DNA from: Arthrobacter sp. PAMC 25486 | GTDB lineage: Bacteria > Actinomycetota > Actinomycetes > Actinomycetales > Micrococcaceae | DNA: 64,000 nucleotides | Reading direction: 5' to 3' | NCBI RefSeq assembly: GCF_000785535.1 | Contig: NZ_CP007595.1 | Location: 4,052,439 to 4,116,438, forward strand | Part shown: in pieces, positions 56,138-64,000 of the stretch | Position numbering within the stretch: the stretch's first letter is position 1 | How the letters are laid out: the number at the start of each line of letters is the position of its first letter | Program-made: the position numbers and the translations under genes | Notes under the pieces: generated by a model | What the model was told of the DNA's origin: nothing | Database searches by the model: none | What the model saw: only the letters and a program-made list of their open reading frames with translations

Positions 56138-57067
56138 ATGACCACTCCTGACGCCCCCGCGGGGCACTCCGCGGCCACCGGACAACAGTTCACCTTGCAG
56201 CGCGGCAGTGCGCACGCGATCGTCACCTCGCTTGCCGCGGGACTGCGCCAGTATGAACGGGACGGTGTTGCGCTGGTTGAGTCCTACCCGGAGGGCCAGG
56301 TTGCCCCGGGTGCTGCCGGCATCACCCTCGCCCCGTTCGCCAACCGCGTGGATGGCGGGCTCTGGCACCTTGAGGGCGAACCCCAACAGCTGGACATCAC
56401 CGAAGTTCCACTCAACAACGCCATCCACGGGCTGTTGCGCAACACCGGCTACCACGTGCTGGAGCAGGGCGAAGCGCGGGTGTTGCTGGAGGCTGTCATC
56501 CATCCGCAGCACGGCTACCCCTTCCTCATGCGCCACCAGGTCCGCTACGAGCTGGATACCGAAGGGCACCTGCGCGTGGCCCAGACACTCATCAACGACT
56601 CCGCCGCCCGCGCCCCCTTCGTCCTCGGCGCGCACCCCTACTTCACCCTCGGGGACGTGGCGCCGGAAGACCTGCGCATCCAGCTCAACGGCGCCAGCGC
56701 CCTGCAAGCCGATGAGCGGATGATCCCCACAGCCACCGTCCCCGTCGACGGCCGCTTTGACCTGCGCGCCGGCAAGCCCGTCCCCGACTCGCTCATGGAC
56801 ACCGCCTTCACTGACCTGTTGATGCACGACGGCGAGGGGCAGCACACGTTGTCGGCACCCGACGGGCGCAGCGTCAGCCTGTGGCACGACGACAGCGTCA
56901 GCTATGTCCACGTCTACATCACGGACACGTTCCCGGGCCGTTCCCTGGCGGTCGCCATGGAACCCATGACGGGACCGGCGAATGCCTTCAACTCCGGCGA
57001 CGGGCTGCGCTGGCTGGAGTCCGGAGCCTCCTTCACCATGAATTGGGGCATCCAAGCCACGTTGTAG
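56138..57067 (+). CDS. Aldose 1-epimerase family protein (GalM-like)
   Basis: Mutarotase interconverting alpha and beta anomers of aldoses. It has 309 residues from ATG 56138. Catalytic features: NNAIHGLLRN (His), FVLGAHPYFTLGD (second His) and AVAMEPMTGPANAFNSGDGL with the base Glu. LAPFANRVDGGLWHLEG is typical of the YihR/GalM group. It is divergent from deoR–galT–galK and completes galactose entry into the Leloir pathway. No ribosome site is seen, so the transcript may be leaderless. Confidence 0.92.
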   Translation: MTTPDAPAGHSAATGQQFTLQRGSAHAIVTSLAAGLRQYERDGVALVESYPEGQVAPGAAGITLAPFANRVDGGLWHLEGEPQQLDITEVPLNNAIHGLLRNTGYHVLEQGEARVLLEAVIHPQHGYPFLMRHQVRYELDTEGHLRVAQTLINDSAARAPFVLGAHPYFTLGDVAPEDLRIQLNGASALQADERMIPTATVPVDGRFDLRAGKPVPDSLMDTAFTDLLMHDGEGQHTLSAPDGRSVSLWHDDSVSYVHVYITDTFPGRSLAVAMEPMTGPANAFNSGDGLRWLESGASFTMNWGIQATL

Positions 57068-57127
57068 GTACACTTTCGGGCCGATCCGCCGCGCGGAAAT
57101 GGACACCGTTTAACGTATTTTTGCCAC

Positions 57128-58390
57128 ATGGGGAATTATTGGTTTATGACGTCCGACCAGCAGCGCCAAGAGCGCAGTATCCTAGACGAATCTTCCGCGG
57201 TGCCCAACGGCATGCGTGTGGCAGGAGCGTGGTCGTGGCGGGTGGCCATTGTGCTCCTCGTTGCCGCCATGGTGATCTGGCTTCTGAGCAAGATCACCAT
57301 ACTGCTCATCCCCATCATGATCGCCACCATCCTGGCGACCCTGCTGCGTCCGATAGTCAAGAAACTCAAGCAGTGGGGCGTGCCGCAGGGCCTCAGTGTT
57401 GCCATCGCCGAGGTGGGTCTCATTGTCCTGGTGGTGGGTGCCCTGGTCTTGGTGGGCAGGCAGCTGGTGGTTGGCTTCAGCGACCTGAGCCAGCAAGCCG
57501 TCAAGGGCCTGATCCAGATCCAGGACTGGCTGACCAGCGGGCCGTTGGGGCTCAGCAACGATCAAATGACCAAGTACCTCGACGAGGCCCTGGCCGCACT
57601 GCAGAACAACACCGGCACCATCCTTTCCGGCGCATTGGGTGTGGGCACCGGCCTCGGCCATTTCACGGTGGGGCTGCTGCTGACCCTGTTCATCCTGCTG
57701 TTCTTCCTCCTCGAAGGCCAGGATATCTGGGCTTTCCTGGTCAAGTTCTTCCCGCGCCGCGCCCGTCCCGCCGTCGACGGTGCCGCCCGCAAGGGTTGGA
57801 CGTCCCTGGGCAACTACGCACGCGTCCAGATTCTCGTTGCCGCCGTTGATGCCGTGGGTATCGGTGTTGGTGCGGCCATCATCCAGGTGCCGCTGGCGCT
57901 TCCCCTCGGCGTCCTGGTCTTTGTGGGCTCGTTCATTCCCGTGGTGGGTGCCCTGGTCACCGGCGCCGTGGCCGTGCTGCTGGCACTCGTGGCCAACGGC
58001 TGGGTCAACGCACTGGTCATGCTCGGCATCGTGCTGCTGGTCCAGCAGCTTGAAAGCCACGCCCTGCAGCCCTTCATCATGGGCCGGGCGGTCTCCCTCC
58101 ACCCCGTCGCCGTGATCCTGGCCGTGGCCGCCGGCTCCGGCATTGCCGGCATCCTCGGTGCCCTGTTCGCCGTCCCCATGCTCGCCGTGGCCAACTCCTT
58201 CATCCGTTATGTCGCCTCCCGCGGCTGGGAAAATGATCCGGAGCTGCCGGATATCTACGGCCTGCCACAGGTGGTGCCCGACGGCGGTGCTGCCGCCACC
58301 GACGCTGCCGTCGCCGGCCCGGGTGCCACCCAAGCCGGCGGGGATGCCCAGCCGGGTTCCGGCGTCGAACATCAACAGCCAGGCAACTAA
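57128..58390 (+). CDS. AI-2E family transporter (PerM/TqsA-like)
   Basis: A 420-residue membrane protein with about eight helices. Family marks: LIPIMIATILATLLRPIVKKL, FTVGLLLTLFILLFFLLEGQ, PLGVLVFVGSFIPVVGALVTG and QQLESHALQPFIMGRAVSLHP. The AI-2E name comes from E. coli TqsA; other members are sodium/proton antiporters, so substrate is open. The C-terminal 50 residues are disordered and Gly/Ala-rich. ATG 57128 or 57146 could be the start. Confidence 0.92.
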   Translation: MGNYWFMTSDQQRQERSILDESSAVPNGMRVAGAWSWRVAIVLLVAAMVIWLLSKITILLIPIMIATILATLLRPIVKKLKQWGVPQGLSVAIAEVGLIVLVVGALVLVGRQLVVGFSDLSQQAVKGLIQIQDWLTSGPLGLSNDQMTKYLDEALAALQNNTGTILSGALGVGTGLGHFTVGLLLTLFILLFFLLEGQDIWAFLVKFFPRRARPAVDGAARKGWTSLGNYARVQILVAAVDAVGIGVGAAIIQVPLALPLGVLVFVGSFIPVVGALVTGAVAVLLALVANGWVNALVMLGIVLLVQQLESHALQPFIMGRAVSLHPVAVILAVAAGSGIAGILGALFAVPMLAVANSFIRYVASRGWENDPELPDIYGLPQVVPDGGAAATDAAVAGPGATQAGGDAQPGSGVEHQQPGN

Positions 58391-58456
58391 ATTCTGCCGC
58401 CACCATTGGGCGGACAGCGCCCAGACCCACGTTTGATAGAGAAAGAGAAAAGTACC

Positions 58457-59695
58457 GTGAACGCAACCAGCGATCTCCCCGTAACCCTTGCCGACATTGA
58501 AAAGGCCAGGGAGCTGTTGGAGGAGATTATTGCGGTTACCCCGATTGAGAGTTCACGGGCGTTGGGGCGCATGACCGGCTCGGACGTGTTTTTCAAGTGC
58601 GAGAACCTGCAGCGCGCGGGCTCGTTCAAGGTGCGCGGCGCCTATGTGAGGATGGCCAGGCTGTCCCCGGAGGAGCGCGCACGCGGCGTGGTGGCGGCCT
58701 CGGCAGGCAACCATGCCCAAGGTGTGGCCGTTGCGGCCAAGGCGCTGGGCATCAAGGCGCGGATCTACATGCCCGTGGGTGTGGCCCTGCCCAAGCTTGC
58801 TGCCACGCGCGGGCACGGCGCCGAGGTGGTGCTGCACGGCTACAACGTGGACGAGTCGCTGGCCGAGGCGGAGCGCTATGCCAACGAAACCGGCGCCGTA
58901 TTTGTGCACCCGTTCAACAATGTCGACGTTGTTGCCGGGCAGGGCACCATTGGCCTGGAAATCCTGGACCAGGTGCCCAACGTAGACACCATCATCATGG
59001 GTGTTGGTGGTGGCGGGCTGTTGGCCGGTGTTGCGGTGGCCGTGAAGGCGCGTGCCAAGGAGCTTGGCCGCGAAATTCGGGTCATTGGCGTGCAGGCCGA
59101 AAACGCCGCAGCCTACCCGCCCTCACTGGCTGCCGACGCCTTGGTGCCGCTGAAAAAGGTATCGACCATGGCCGACGGCATTGCCGTGGGCCGTCCCGGA
59201 CAGTTGCCGTTCTCCATCATCCGCGAACTCGTGGACGATGTCATCACGGTCAGCGAAGACTCCTTGGCCCGCGCCTTGATTTTCCTGCTCGAGCGTTCCA
59301 AAATGGTGGTGGAGCCGGCCGGTGCCGTGGGTGTTGCCGCGCTCATGGAAGGCAAGATTGAAAACCCGGGCACCACTGCGGTCATCCTCTCGGGCGGCAA
59401 CATTGATCCCATGCTGATGCTCAAGGTCATCCAGCGAGGCCTGGCAGCGGCCGGGCGTTTCATGACCGTGCGCATCATGCTCAACGACCGTCCCGGCTCG
59501 CTCGCCACCATTTCCCGGATCATTGCCGAGAACGATGCCAACGTCACCGGTGTGGACCACACGCGTGTGGGCGGTTCCATCTCCATGGGCGACGTCTCGA
59601 TCACCGTGAACCTGGAAACCAAGGGCCATGAGCACTGCGAACTGGTACTGACGGCGCTGCGGGCCGAAGGCTTCCAGCCGATCGTGGTCCACTAG
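58457..59695 (+). CDS. ilvA: Threonine ammonia-lyase (ACT domain)
   Basis: PLP enzyme converting threonine to 2-oxobutanoate and ammonia, the first step of isoleucine synthesis. It has 412 residues from GTG 58457 behind a GA-rich ribosome site. PLP Lys lies in AGSFKVRGAYVRM, the phosphate loop in MGVGGGGLLAGVA, and SAGNHAQGVAVAAK is also conserved. The C-terminal ACT domain (VRIMLNDRPGSLATISRII) is a single short copy, as in the biosynthetic/catabolic hybrid type of actinobacteria. Start ATG-like codons further upstream lack support. Confidence 0.94.
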   Translation: MNATSDLPVTLADIEKARELLEEIIAVTPIESSRALGRMTGSDVFFKCENLQRAGSFKVRGAYVRMARLSPEERARGVVAASAGNHAQGVAVAAKALGIKARIYMPVGVALPKLAATRGHGAEVVLHGYNVDESLAEAERYANETGAVFVHPFNNVDVVAGQGTIGLEILDQVPNVDTIIMGVGGGGLLAGVAVAVKARAKELGREIRVIGVQAENAAAYPPSLAADALVPLKKVSTMADGIAVGRPGQLPFSIIRELVDDVITVSEDSLARALIFLLERSKMVVEPAGAVGVAALMEGKIENPGTTAVILSGGNIDPMLMLKVIQRGLAAAGRFMTVRIMLNDRPGSLATISRIIAENDANVTGVDHTRVGGSISMGDVSITVNLETKGHEHCELVLTALRAEGFQPIVVH

Positions 59696-59817
59696 TCCCC
59701 AGCCACCGGGGCCCTCGGAGCTGCGGGCCCACCCAGCGGCTCCCACTGCGTGGTGCACCACCAACGAAGGCGGAGGTGCGCTGGAAGGCGCGCCCCGCCG
59801 TCGAACTTAAACAACTA

Positions 59818-59877
59818 ACCCGCAGAAAACGGCGAAAATCACGTCAAAACCGTGTATTTTCGCCGTTTTCTGCGGGT
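59818..59877. repeat. Long inverted repeat between ilvA and greA
   Basis: Perfect 22-bp arms (59818–59839 and 59856–59877, ACCCGCAGAAAACGGCGAAA…) enclose a 16-nt loop that itself holds CACG/CGTG. It lies at a convergent junction, 60-odd bases from the greA stop. The upstream CCGCCGTCGAACTTA (59796) belongs to the recurrent CCGCCGTCG sequences. The rest of this 249-bp gap shows nothing else. Confidence 0.8.
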
Positions 59878-59944
59878 CAGCTCCCCACACCCTGCCACTG
59901 CCCACAAGCTCGCAGCGGGCCTCGGATGTGTGGGCCCTGCTTAG

Positions 59945-60436
59945 TTAGCCTTGGTAGGGCTTGGCGGAGATGATCTCCACGGCGATGTCGCGGCCGTTCG
60001 GGGCCAGGTAGCTGAGCTTGTCGCCAACCTTGCGTCCCATGATGGCTTCGCCGAGTGCGGAGCGTTCGCTGTATACTTCCAGCTCGCCTGCGCCAACTTC
60101 GCGGCTGCCGAGCAGGAAGGTGGTTTTGTCGCCCGCGATCGTGGCAACAATGACCATGCCCTGCTCCACAACGCCATCGTCGGCAGGCGCCTCGCCCACG
60201 CGGGCGCTGCGCAGCATTTCGCTGAGCTGACGGATGCGGGCCTCGATCTTGCCCTGCTCATCCTTGGCTGCGTGGTAGCCGCCGTTCTCCTTAAGGTCGC
60301 CTTCTTGGCGGGCCTGTTCGATCTTGCTGACAATGTCGGCACGGCCGGGACCGGAAAGCTGGGTCAGCTCGACCTGCAGGCGGTCAAAGGCTTCCTGCGT
60401 CAGCCATGCAGAAGGCGCACTGTTAGTGGTAGGCAC
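59945..60436 (-). CDS. greA: Transcription elongation factor GreA
   Basis: Rescues backtracked RNA polymerase by stimulating transcript cleavage. It has 163 residues from GTG 60436, which has AAGGAG 6 nt upstream; the open frame to 60532 precedes that site. The N-terminal coiled coil (FDRLQVELTQLSGPGRADIV, ARQEGDLKENGGYHAAKDEQ) ends in the acidic tip and the C-terminal FKBP-like domain reads GSREVGAGELEVYSERSALG. It stands alone and converges with ilvA. Confidence 0.95.
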   Translation of the reverse strand: MPTTNSAPSAWLTQEAFDRLQVELTQLSGPGRADIVSKIEQARQEGDLKENGGYHAAKDEQGKIEARIRQLSEMLRSARVGEAPADDGVVEQGMVIVATIAGDKTTFLLGSREVGAGELEVYSERSALGEAIMGRKVGDKLSYLAPNGRDIAVEIISAKPYQG

Positions 60437-60627
60437 GTAGTTCTCCTTGAATGTACAAAAGCAAAGGCCCCGCAGCAGGCGGTCCAATGAATGATCCAGA
60501 CGGTGCACTTGCATAAAGTACACAATCCACATGCTGAAAATTCAAAGACTGACCAAGCGGGGCAGATGGTAATAGGCTCTAGTTTAGTCAATAAGGCGGA
60601 TAAACCCAAGAATGGACACGTTGAGTG

Positions 60628-61095
60628 TTACGCGGGGTTCACGATCCAGCAATTTTCAACCACGCCCGTCACGGCCAGGGCGTCCGTTCGGAGTTCGCCA
60701 CGGACGGTGGTGGTGCGACCATTTTCGGAGCCCGCATCCTCGCCGTTGGGGCCTATGGTGATGACGTTCCAACCCACCACGGCGTAGCTGTCGTTCATGG
60801 CCTTCAGGGCGCATTTGGCGGTGGCGTCGGGGGACTTGGTGACGGCCAGGTCCACGGTTGTCATGGTGCCGTCCACCACGTTGTAGCTCAGCAGTTTCTG
60901 GCTGACACCCGTGTTCCCACCCATCACCGACCACAGCACCCAGGACACTGACAACACCGCGGCAACGAGCAGCAGAATTTTTTGCGTTCTTTTGGACACG
61001 CTCCGCTTGGGTGTGCCGTATCGATTGGCTAGGCTGGGAGCTGCTGGAGAATCAGAAGTTGTCACTGCATCCACTTGTATCTGTTCCGCGGACAT
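60628..61095 (-). CDS. DUF4307-domain membrane protein
   Basis: A 155-residue actinobacterial protein of unknown function. A basic N-terminus (LANRYGTPKR) leads to one membrane helix (ILLLVAAVLSVSWVLWSVM, about 41–59) and an extracytoplasmic domain with SYNVVDGTMTTVDLAV and KCALKAMNDSYAVVGW. The Cys residues near 94 and 149 may form a disulfide. It is divergent from mca, an arrangement seen in other actinobacteria. Confidence 0.88.
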   Translation of the reverse strand: MSAEQIQVDAVTTSDSPAAPSLANRYGTPKRSVSKRTQKILLLVAAVLSVSWVLWSVMGGNTGVSQKLLSYNVVDGTMTTVDLAVTKSPDATAKCALKAMNDSYAVVGWNVITIGPNGEDAGSENGRTTTVRGELRTDALAVTGVVENCWIVNPA

Positions 61096-61221
61096 CCGCG
61101 GTCTGGCCGCCCCAGTGAACGAGGCGCTGGACTAGTGACAAGTTTAGCCTTGATTGGGCCCCTGTTTTTCCTCCGCAGTTTCCTTGACAGCCAGCTTCAC
61201 CAGAATCGAAGGTACCCTGAC

Positions 61222-62130
61222 GTGAACATCAACGAGCACTCGGAAGCGCAGCCGTTGCGTCTTTTGGCGGTTCATGCCCACCCGGACGATGAGGCAAGCA
61301 AGGGTGCTGCCATGATGGCCTCCTACGTTGCCTCCGGCGTTGAGGTGATGGTTGCCACCTGCACCGGCGGCGAACGCGGGGACATCCAGAACCCGGCCCT
61401 CATCGGGGACCCGCATTCCGCCCGTGACATGGGCGGTGCACGACGGCTGGAAATGGCCAAGGCGGCCAAGATTCTGGGCATCAAGCACCAATGGCTCGGA
61501 TTCACCGACTCGGGCCTGCCCGAAGGCGACCCCCTCCCGGCCCTGCCGGCCAACTGCTTCGCCGCCAAGCCCCTGGACGTGGCCGCCGCACCGCTGGTCC
61601 GCCTGGTCCGGCGCTTCCGGCCGCACGTGATCGTCTCTTATGACGAAAACGGCGGCTACCCGCATCCCGACCACATCATGTCGCACAAGGTTTCCGTCGA
61701 GGCCTTCAACGCGGCCGGCGACCCGGAGCAGTACCCCGGCACCGGCGAGGCATGGGAGCCGTCCAAGTTGTACTACGATCTGGCGTTCAACCCGCAGCGT
61801 TTCCGGGCCCTGCACTACGCCCTGCAGGATGCCGGCCTGGCCTCGCCCTACGCGGAACGCCTGGCCGCCTGGCTCGAGGCTGACCCGGAGGGACACACCC
61901 CGCCCACGAGCAAGCACCCCACCACCACACAGATTGACTGCGGGGACTACTTTGAGACCCGCGACGACGCCCTGCGCGCGCATGCCACCCAGGTTGATCC
62001 CAACGGCTTCTTCTTCGCCGTGAGCCCGGCCATGCAACGGAAAGTGTGGCCGTGGGAGGACTATTCGCTGATTGAATCCCGGGTGCCCACCACCGGACCC
62101 GAGAACGACCTGTTCGCTGGCCTACGATAG
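61222..62130 (+). CDS. mca: Mycothiol S-conjugate amidase
   Basis: Zinc amidase that cleaves mycothiol conjugates in detoxification, releasing mercapturic acids and GlcN-Ins. It has 302 residues from GTG 61222. Metal motifs are VHAHPDDEASKG (about 17–28) and YPHPDHIMSHK; CTGGERGDIQNPA and LGIKHQWLGFTDSGLPEGD are typical. The long C-terminal region with KVWPWEDYSLI separates Mca from its paralogue MshB. Presence implies mycothiol as the main thiol. ATG-type starts further upstream (61075) overlap DUF4307. Confidence 0.93.
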   Translation: MNINEHSEAQPLRLLAVHAHPDDEASKGAAMMASYVASGVEVMVATCTGGERGDIQNPALIGDPHSARDMGGARRLEMAKAAKILGIKHQWLGFTDSGLPEGDPLPALPANCFAAKPLDVAAAPLVRLVRRFRPHVIVSYDENGGYPHPDHIMSHKVSVEAFNAAGDPEQYPGTGEAWEPSKLYYDLAFNPQRFRALHYALQDAGLASPYAERLAAWLEADPEGHTPPTSKHPTTTQIDCGDYFETRDDALRAHATQVDPNGFFFAVSPAMQRKVWPWEDYSLIESRVPTTGPENDLFAGLR

Positions 62131-62188
62131 ATAGTGGACGTTTTCCCGCAAGCACCGAGCTGCGGGGGATGAAAACGAAAGACGAATT

Positions 62189-62581
62189 GTGCTCAAACTG
62201 ATTTTGCTGGCCGCCACCGACCCCGCCATTCCTACCCAGCCTGGCCTGCGCCCCGGCCTGACCGAGGACCAGATCACGCCCGGCCTGCTGGGCTTTGTCG
62301 TGACCTTCGGCATTGTGCTGGTCATGGTTTTCCTCATCCGTGACATGGTCAAGCGCATCCGCCGCGTCCGCTACCGGGCCCAGATTGAGGAGGGCCAGGC
62401 CGGCGGTTCACATGGCCCCAATGCCGAGCACATGGGCATTCCCATGATGAGCGAGCAAGCCATGAGGGAAGCCAGCTACCTGCACGACGCCGGTCCCCAG
62501 ACTACCGCTGACCCGACAGCCACCGCTGTGGACACGGAGTCGGACGGCTCCGCGCAGGGTCCCAAGCAGCCCAGGGCATGA
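62189..62581 (+). CDS. Small single-pass membrane protein of unknown function
   Basis: A 130-residue protein from GTG 62189. A short extracytoplasmic part (TQPGLRPGLTEDQITPGLLG) precedes one membrane helix (FVVTFGIVLVMVFLIRDMV, about 36–54), a basic cytoplasmic stop (KRIRRVRYR) and a disordered tail. I do not recognise a named family. It is cotranscribed with the DUF255 gene, whose ATG overlaps its stop by 4 nt (ATGA), and lies 58 bp after mca. Confidence 0.8.
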   Translation: MLKLILLAATDPAIPTQPGLRPGLTEDQITPGLLGFVVTFGIVLVMVFLIRDMVKRIRRVRYRAQIEEGQAGGSHGPNAEHMGIPMMSEQAMREASYLHDAGPQTTADPTATAVDTESDGSAQGPKQPRA

Positions 62582-64000
62582 ACAGGCTGGCGGGTGAGCC
62601 CAGTGCCTACCTCCGCCAGCATGCAACAAACCCTGTCGATTGGCAGCCCTATGACGGGGCGGCCTTTGCCGACGCCATGGCACGCGATGTTCCCATTTTT
62701 CTTTCCGTGGGCTACGCTGCGTGCCATTGGTGTCATGTCATGGCGGGGGAGTCCTTCCAGGATCCCGCCATTGCCGCATACCTGAACGAGCACTTTGTCT
62801 CCATCAAGGTGGACCGTGAGGAACGCCCCGACGTGGACGACGCCTACATGGCGGCCACCCAGGCCCTGAGCGGCGAGGGCGGCTGGCCCATGACCGTTTT
62901 CCTGACACCCGACGGGAACGCGTTTTACGCCGGCACATATTTTCCGCCCCGCCCCGGCACCGGCCGCCCCTCATTCCGGCAGGTGCTTGAGGCTGTCACC
63001 GAGGCCTGGCGTGAGCGACGGGATCAGGTGCTCCAAACAGCCGCTTCCCTCGCCGAGACGCTGGCACAGCCGCTGTGGCAGGTGCGCACAACGGCGGCCC
63101 AAACAGTGCAGGCACCATCCGCCGTCGAACTTCAGGCAGGGCCGGAAAACAGCTGGACGGAGGCGGCCCGGCTGGCTGTTGCCGCCATGCTGCGGGCCGA
63201 GGATCCCGTGCATGGCGGGTTGGGGCAGGCTCCGAAGTTTCCGCCCACGCCCGGGCTCGAGTTCCTGCTGCGGCACGCCGCCGCCGTCCCGTCGTCAGAG
63301 GCGCGCGGTTTGGCCGGCCGGACGCTGGGCGCCATGGTGCGATCGGCCCTGTTTGACCGGTTGGGTGGCGGATTTGCCCGCTACTCGGTCACGGCGGACT
63401 GGTCCGAGCCGCACTACGAGAAAATGCTGTATGACAACGCCGGGCTGTTGCGCGTGCTGGTGCACTGGATCCGGCTGGCCGGTGAGACCTCCCAGGACAT
63501 GCCCGACGGCGGCACCTCCACCGGCGGTCCCGCGCCGCTGGGTGCCGCCGAGGCAGCGGACGCCGTGGCTGCGACCATCGGCTGGCTCATGGCGGAGATG
63601 CGGTTGCCGGGCGGGGCGTTTGCGTCGTCGCTGGATGCCGACACCGTCATTGACGGCGTGCACCATGAGGGTGCCAGCTACCAGTGGACGGTTGCCGAGC
63701 TGGAAGCCGCTGACCGGGAACTCGCGGCCCAGGTGGCCGGATTCATGGGGATCGGTGCGGGGCAGGCCAGTCCGTTGCATCCGGGCCGGGAACTTTCCGC
63801 GGCAGAACAAGCCCAGTGGGCGCGCATCAAGCCGGCCCTGCTGGCCATGCGGGCCCGCAGAATCATGCCCGCCCGGGACGAGAAGGTCGTGGCGGCCTGG
63901 AACGCCATGCTCATGGCCGCGCTTGCCGAAGCCGCCATGGTGCGCCAGGAGCCGGAGTGGCTGGCGGCCGCCGTCGAACTGGGTGAGTATTTGCGGTCGG
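62578..64000 (+). CDS. DUF255/thioredoxin-domain protein (YyaL type), partial at window end
   Basis: At least 474 residues; the frame runs off the window. The N-terminal DUF255 thioredoxin-like domain has the conserved FLSVGYAACHWCHVMAGESF with a CHWC redox-type motif near residues 40–43, then KVDREERPDVDDAYM and GGWPMTVFLTPDG. An (alpha/alpha)6 glycosidase-like barrel follows (GGLGQAPKFPPTP, YSVTADWSEPHYEKMLYDN). Members, called YyaL or SSP411, are cytosolic and of unsettled function. It overlaps the preceding small membrane protein gene. Confidence 0.92.
   Translation, partial: MNRLAGEPSAYLRQHATNPVDWQPYDGAAFADAMARDVPIFLSVGYAACHWCHVMAGESFQDPAIAAYLNEHFVSIKVDREERPDVDDAYMAATQALSGEGGWPMTVFLTPDGNAFYAGTYFPPRPGTGRPSFRQVLEAVTEAWRERRDQVLQTAASLAETLAQPLWQVRTTAAQTVQAPSAVELQAGPENSWTEAARLAVAAMLRAEDPVHGGLGQAPKFPPTPGLEFLLRHAAAVPSSEARGLAGRTLGAMVRSALFDRLGGGFARYSVTADWSEPHYEKMLYDNAGLLRVLVHWIRLAGETSQDMPDGGTSTGGPAPLGAAEAADAVAATIGWLMAEMRLPGGAFASSLDADTVIDGVHHEGASYQWTVAELEAADRELAAQVAGFMGIGAGQASPLHPGRELSAAEQAQWARIKPALLAMRARRIMPARDEKVVAAWNAMLMAALAEAAMVRQEPEWLAAAVELGEYLRS

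Overview
The window looks like chromosomal DNA of a high-GC Gram-positive actinobacterium, most likely Arthrobacter or a close relative in the Micrococcaceae. The evidence is the strongly G/C-biased codon use, frequent GTG and TTG starts behind AGGAG-type ribosome sites, a mycothiol-conjugate amidase gene (mca), the actinobacterial DUF501 and DUF4307 families, the eno–ftsB–DUF501–ppx order and an actinobacterial-type sdhCDAB operon. The genus is inferred from protein resemblance only. I see no prophage, insertion sequence or plasmid gene.

Layout. 1–6.3 kb: sugar ABC binding lipoprotein (cut by the window edge) with a ROK regulator, gamma-carbonic anhydrase, aldo/keto reductase, and a divergent LysR/YeiH pair. 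6.4–9.8 kb: one-carbon genes, purU facing glyA–folD, the latter behind a clear ZTP (pfl) riboswitch. 9.9–14.8 kb: protealysin-like M4 peptidase with its emfourin inhibitor, a damaged-looking SHOCT gene, a NarL-type two-component system and a GAP-family membrane protein. 15.4–22.5 kb: exonuclease III, trpS, 2H phosphoesterase, YihY, and a large LuxR/AAA (LAL) regulator. 22.8–26.3 kb: sdhCDAB. 26.6–29.2 kb: mannose-1-P guanylyltransferase and an M20 amidohydrolase. 29.5–36.7 kb: a tightly overlapping nucleoside uptake and salvage operon (BMP lipoprotein, ATPase, two permeases, cdd, deoA). 36.8–42 kb: DUF559/Vsr-like nuclease, DedA, adenosine deaminase, MazG, PadR regulator. 42.2–49.3 kb: eno, ftsB/divIC, DUF501, ppx, S8 protease, NDH-2 with a Rex-like operator. 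49.6–52.6 kb: GNAT, an odd tRNA, Bax-inhibitor-like protein, TerC. 52.9–57.1 kb: deoR–galT–galK with divergent galM-like gene. 57.1–64 kb: AI-2E transporter, threonine ammonia-lyase, greA, DUF4307, mca, and a partial DUF255 thioredoxin-domain gene.

Most genes are housekeeping. The most interesting content lies between them. A family of tandem repeats with a 31–32 bp period and the core GAGATGTGAGATCACGCCC occurs at five intergenic loci. Two of these arrays, in opposite orientation and both pointing inward, bracket the DUF559/Vsr-like nuclease gene at 36.8–37.7 kb, an arrangement reminiscent of REP sequences and their RAYT transposases. A second, unrelated family is a large palindrome with covarying arms and a conserved 14-nt loop segment; it is present twice, each time between convergent genes. 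Several other long perfect inverted repeats sit at convergent junctions.

Functionally the window links central carbon and respiration (eno, sdh, ndh), one-carbon metabolism, nucleoside and galactose use, and thiol/redox housekeeping. Visible regulatory sites include a ROK box shared by two promoters, the ZTP riboswitch, a Rex-like site before ndh, a PadR palindrome and candidate sites before sdh and deoR.
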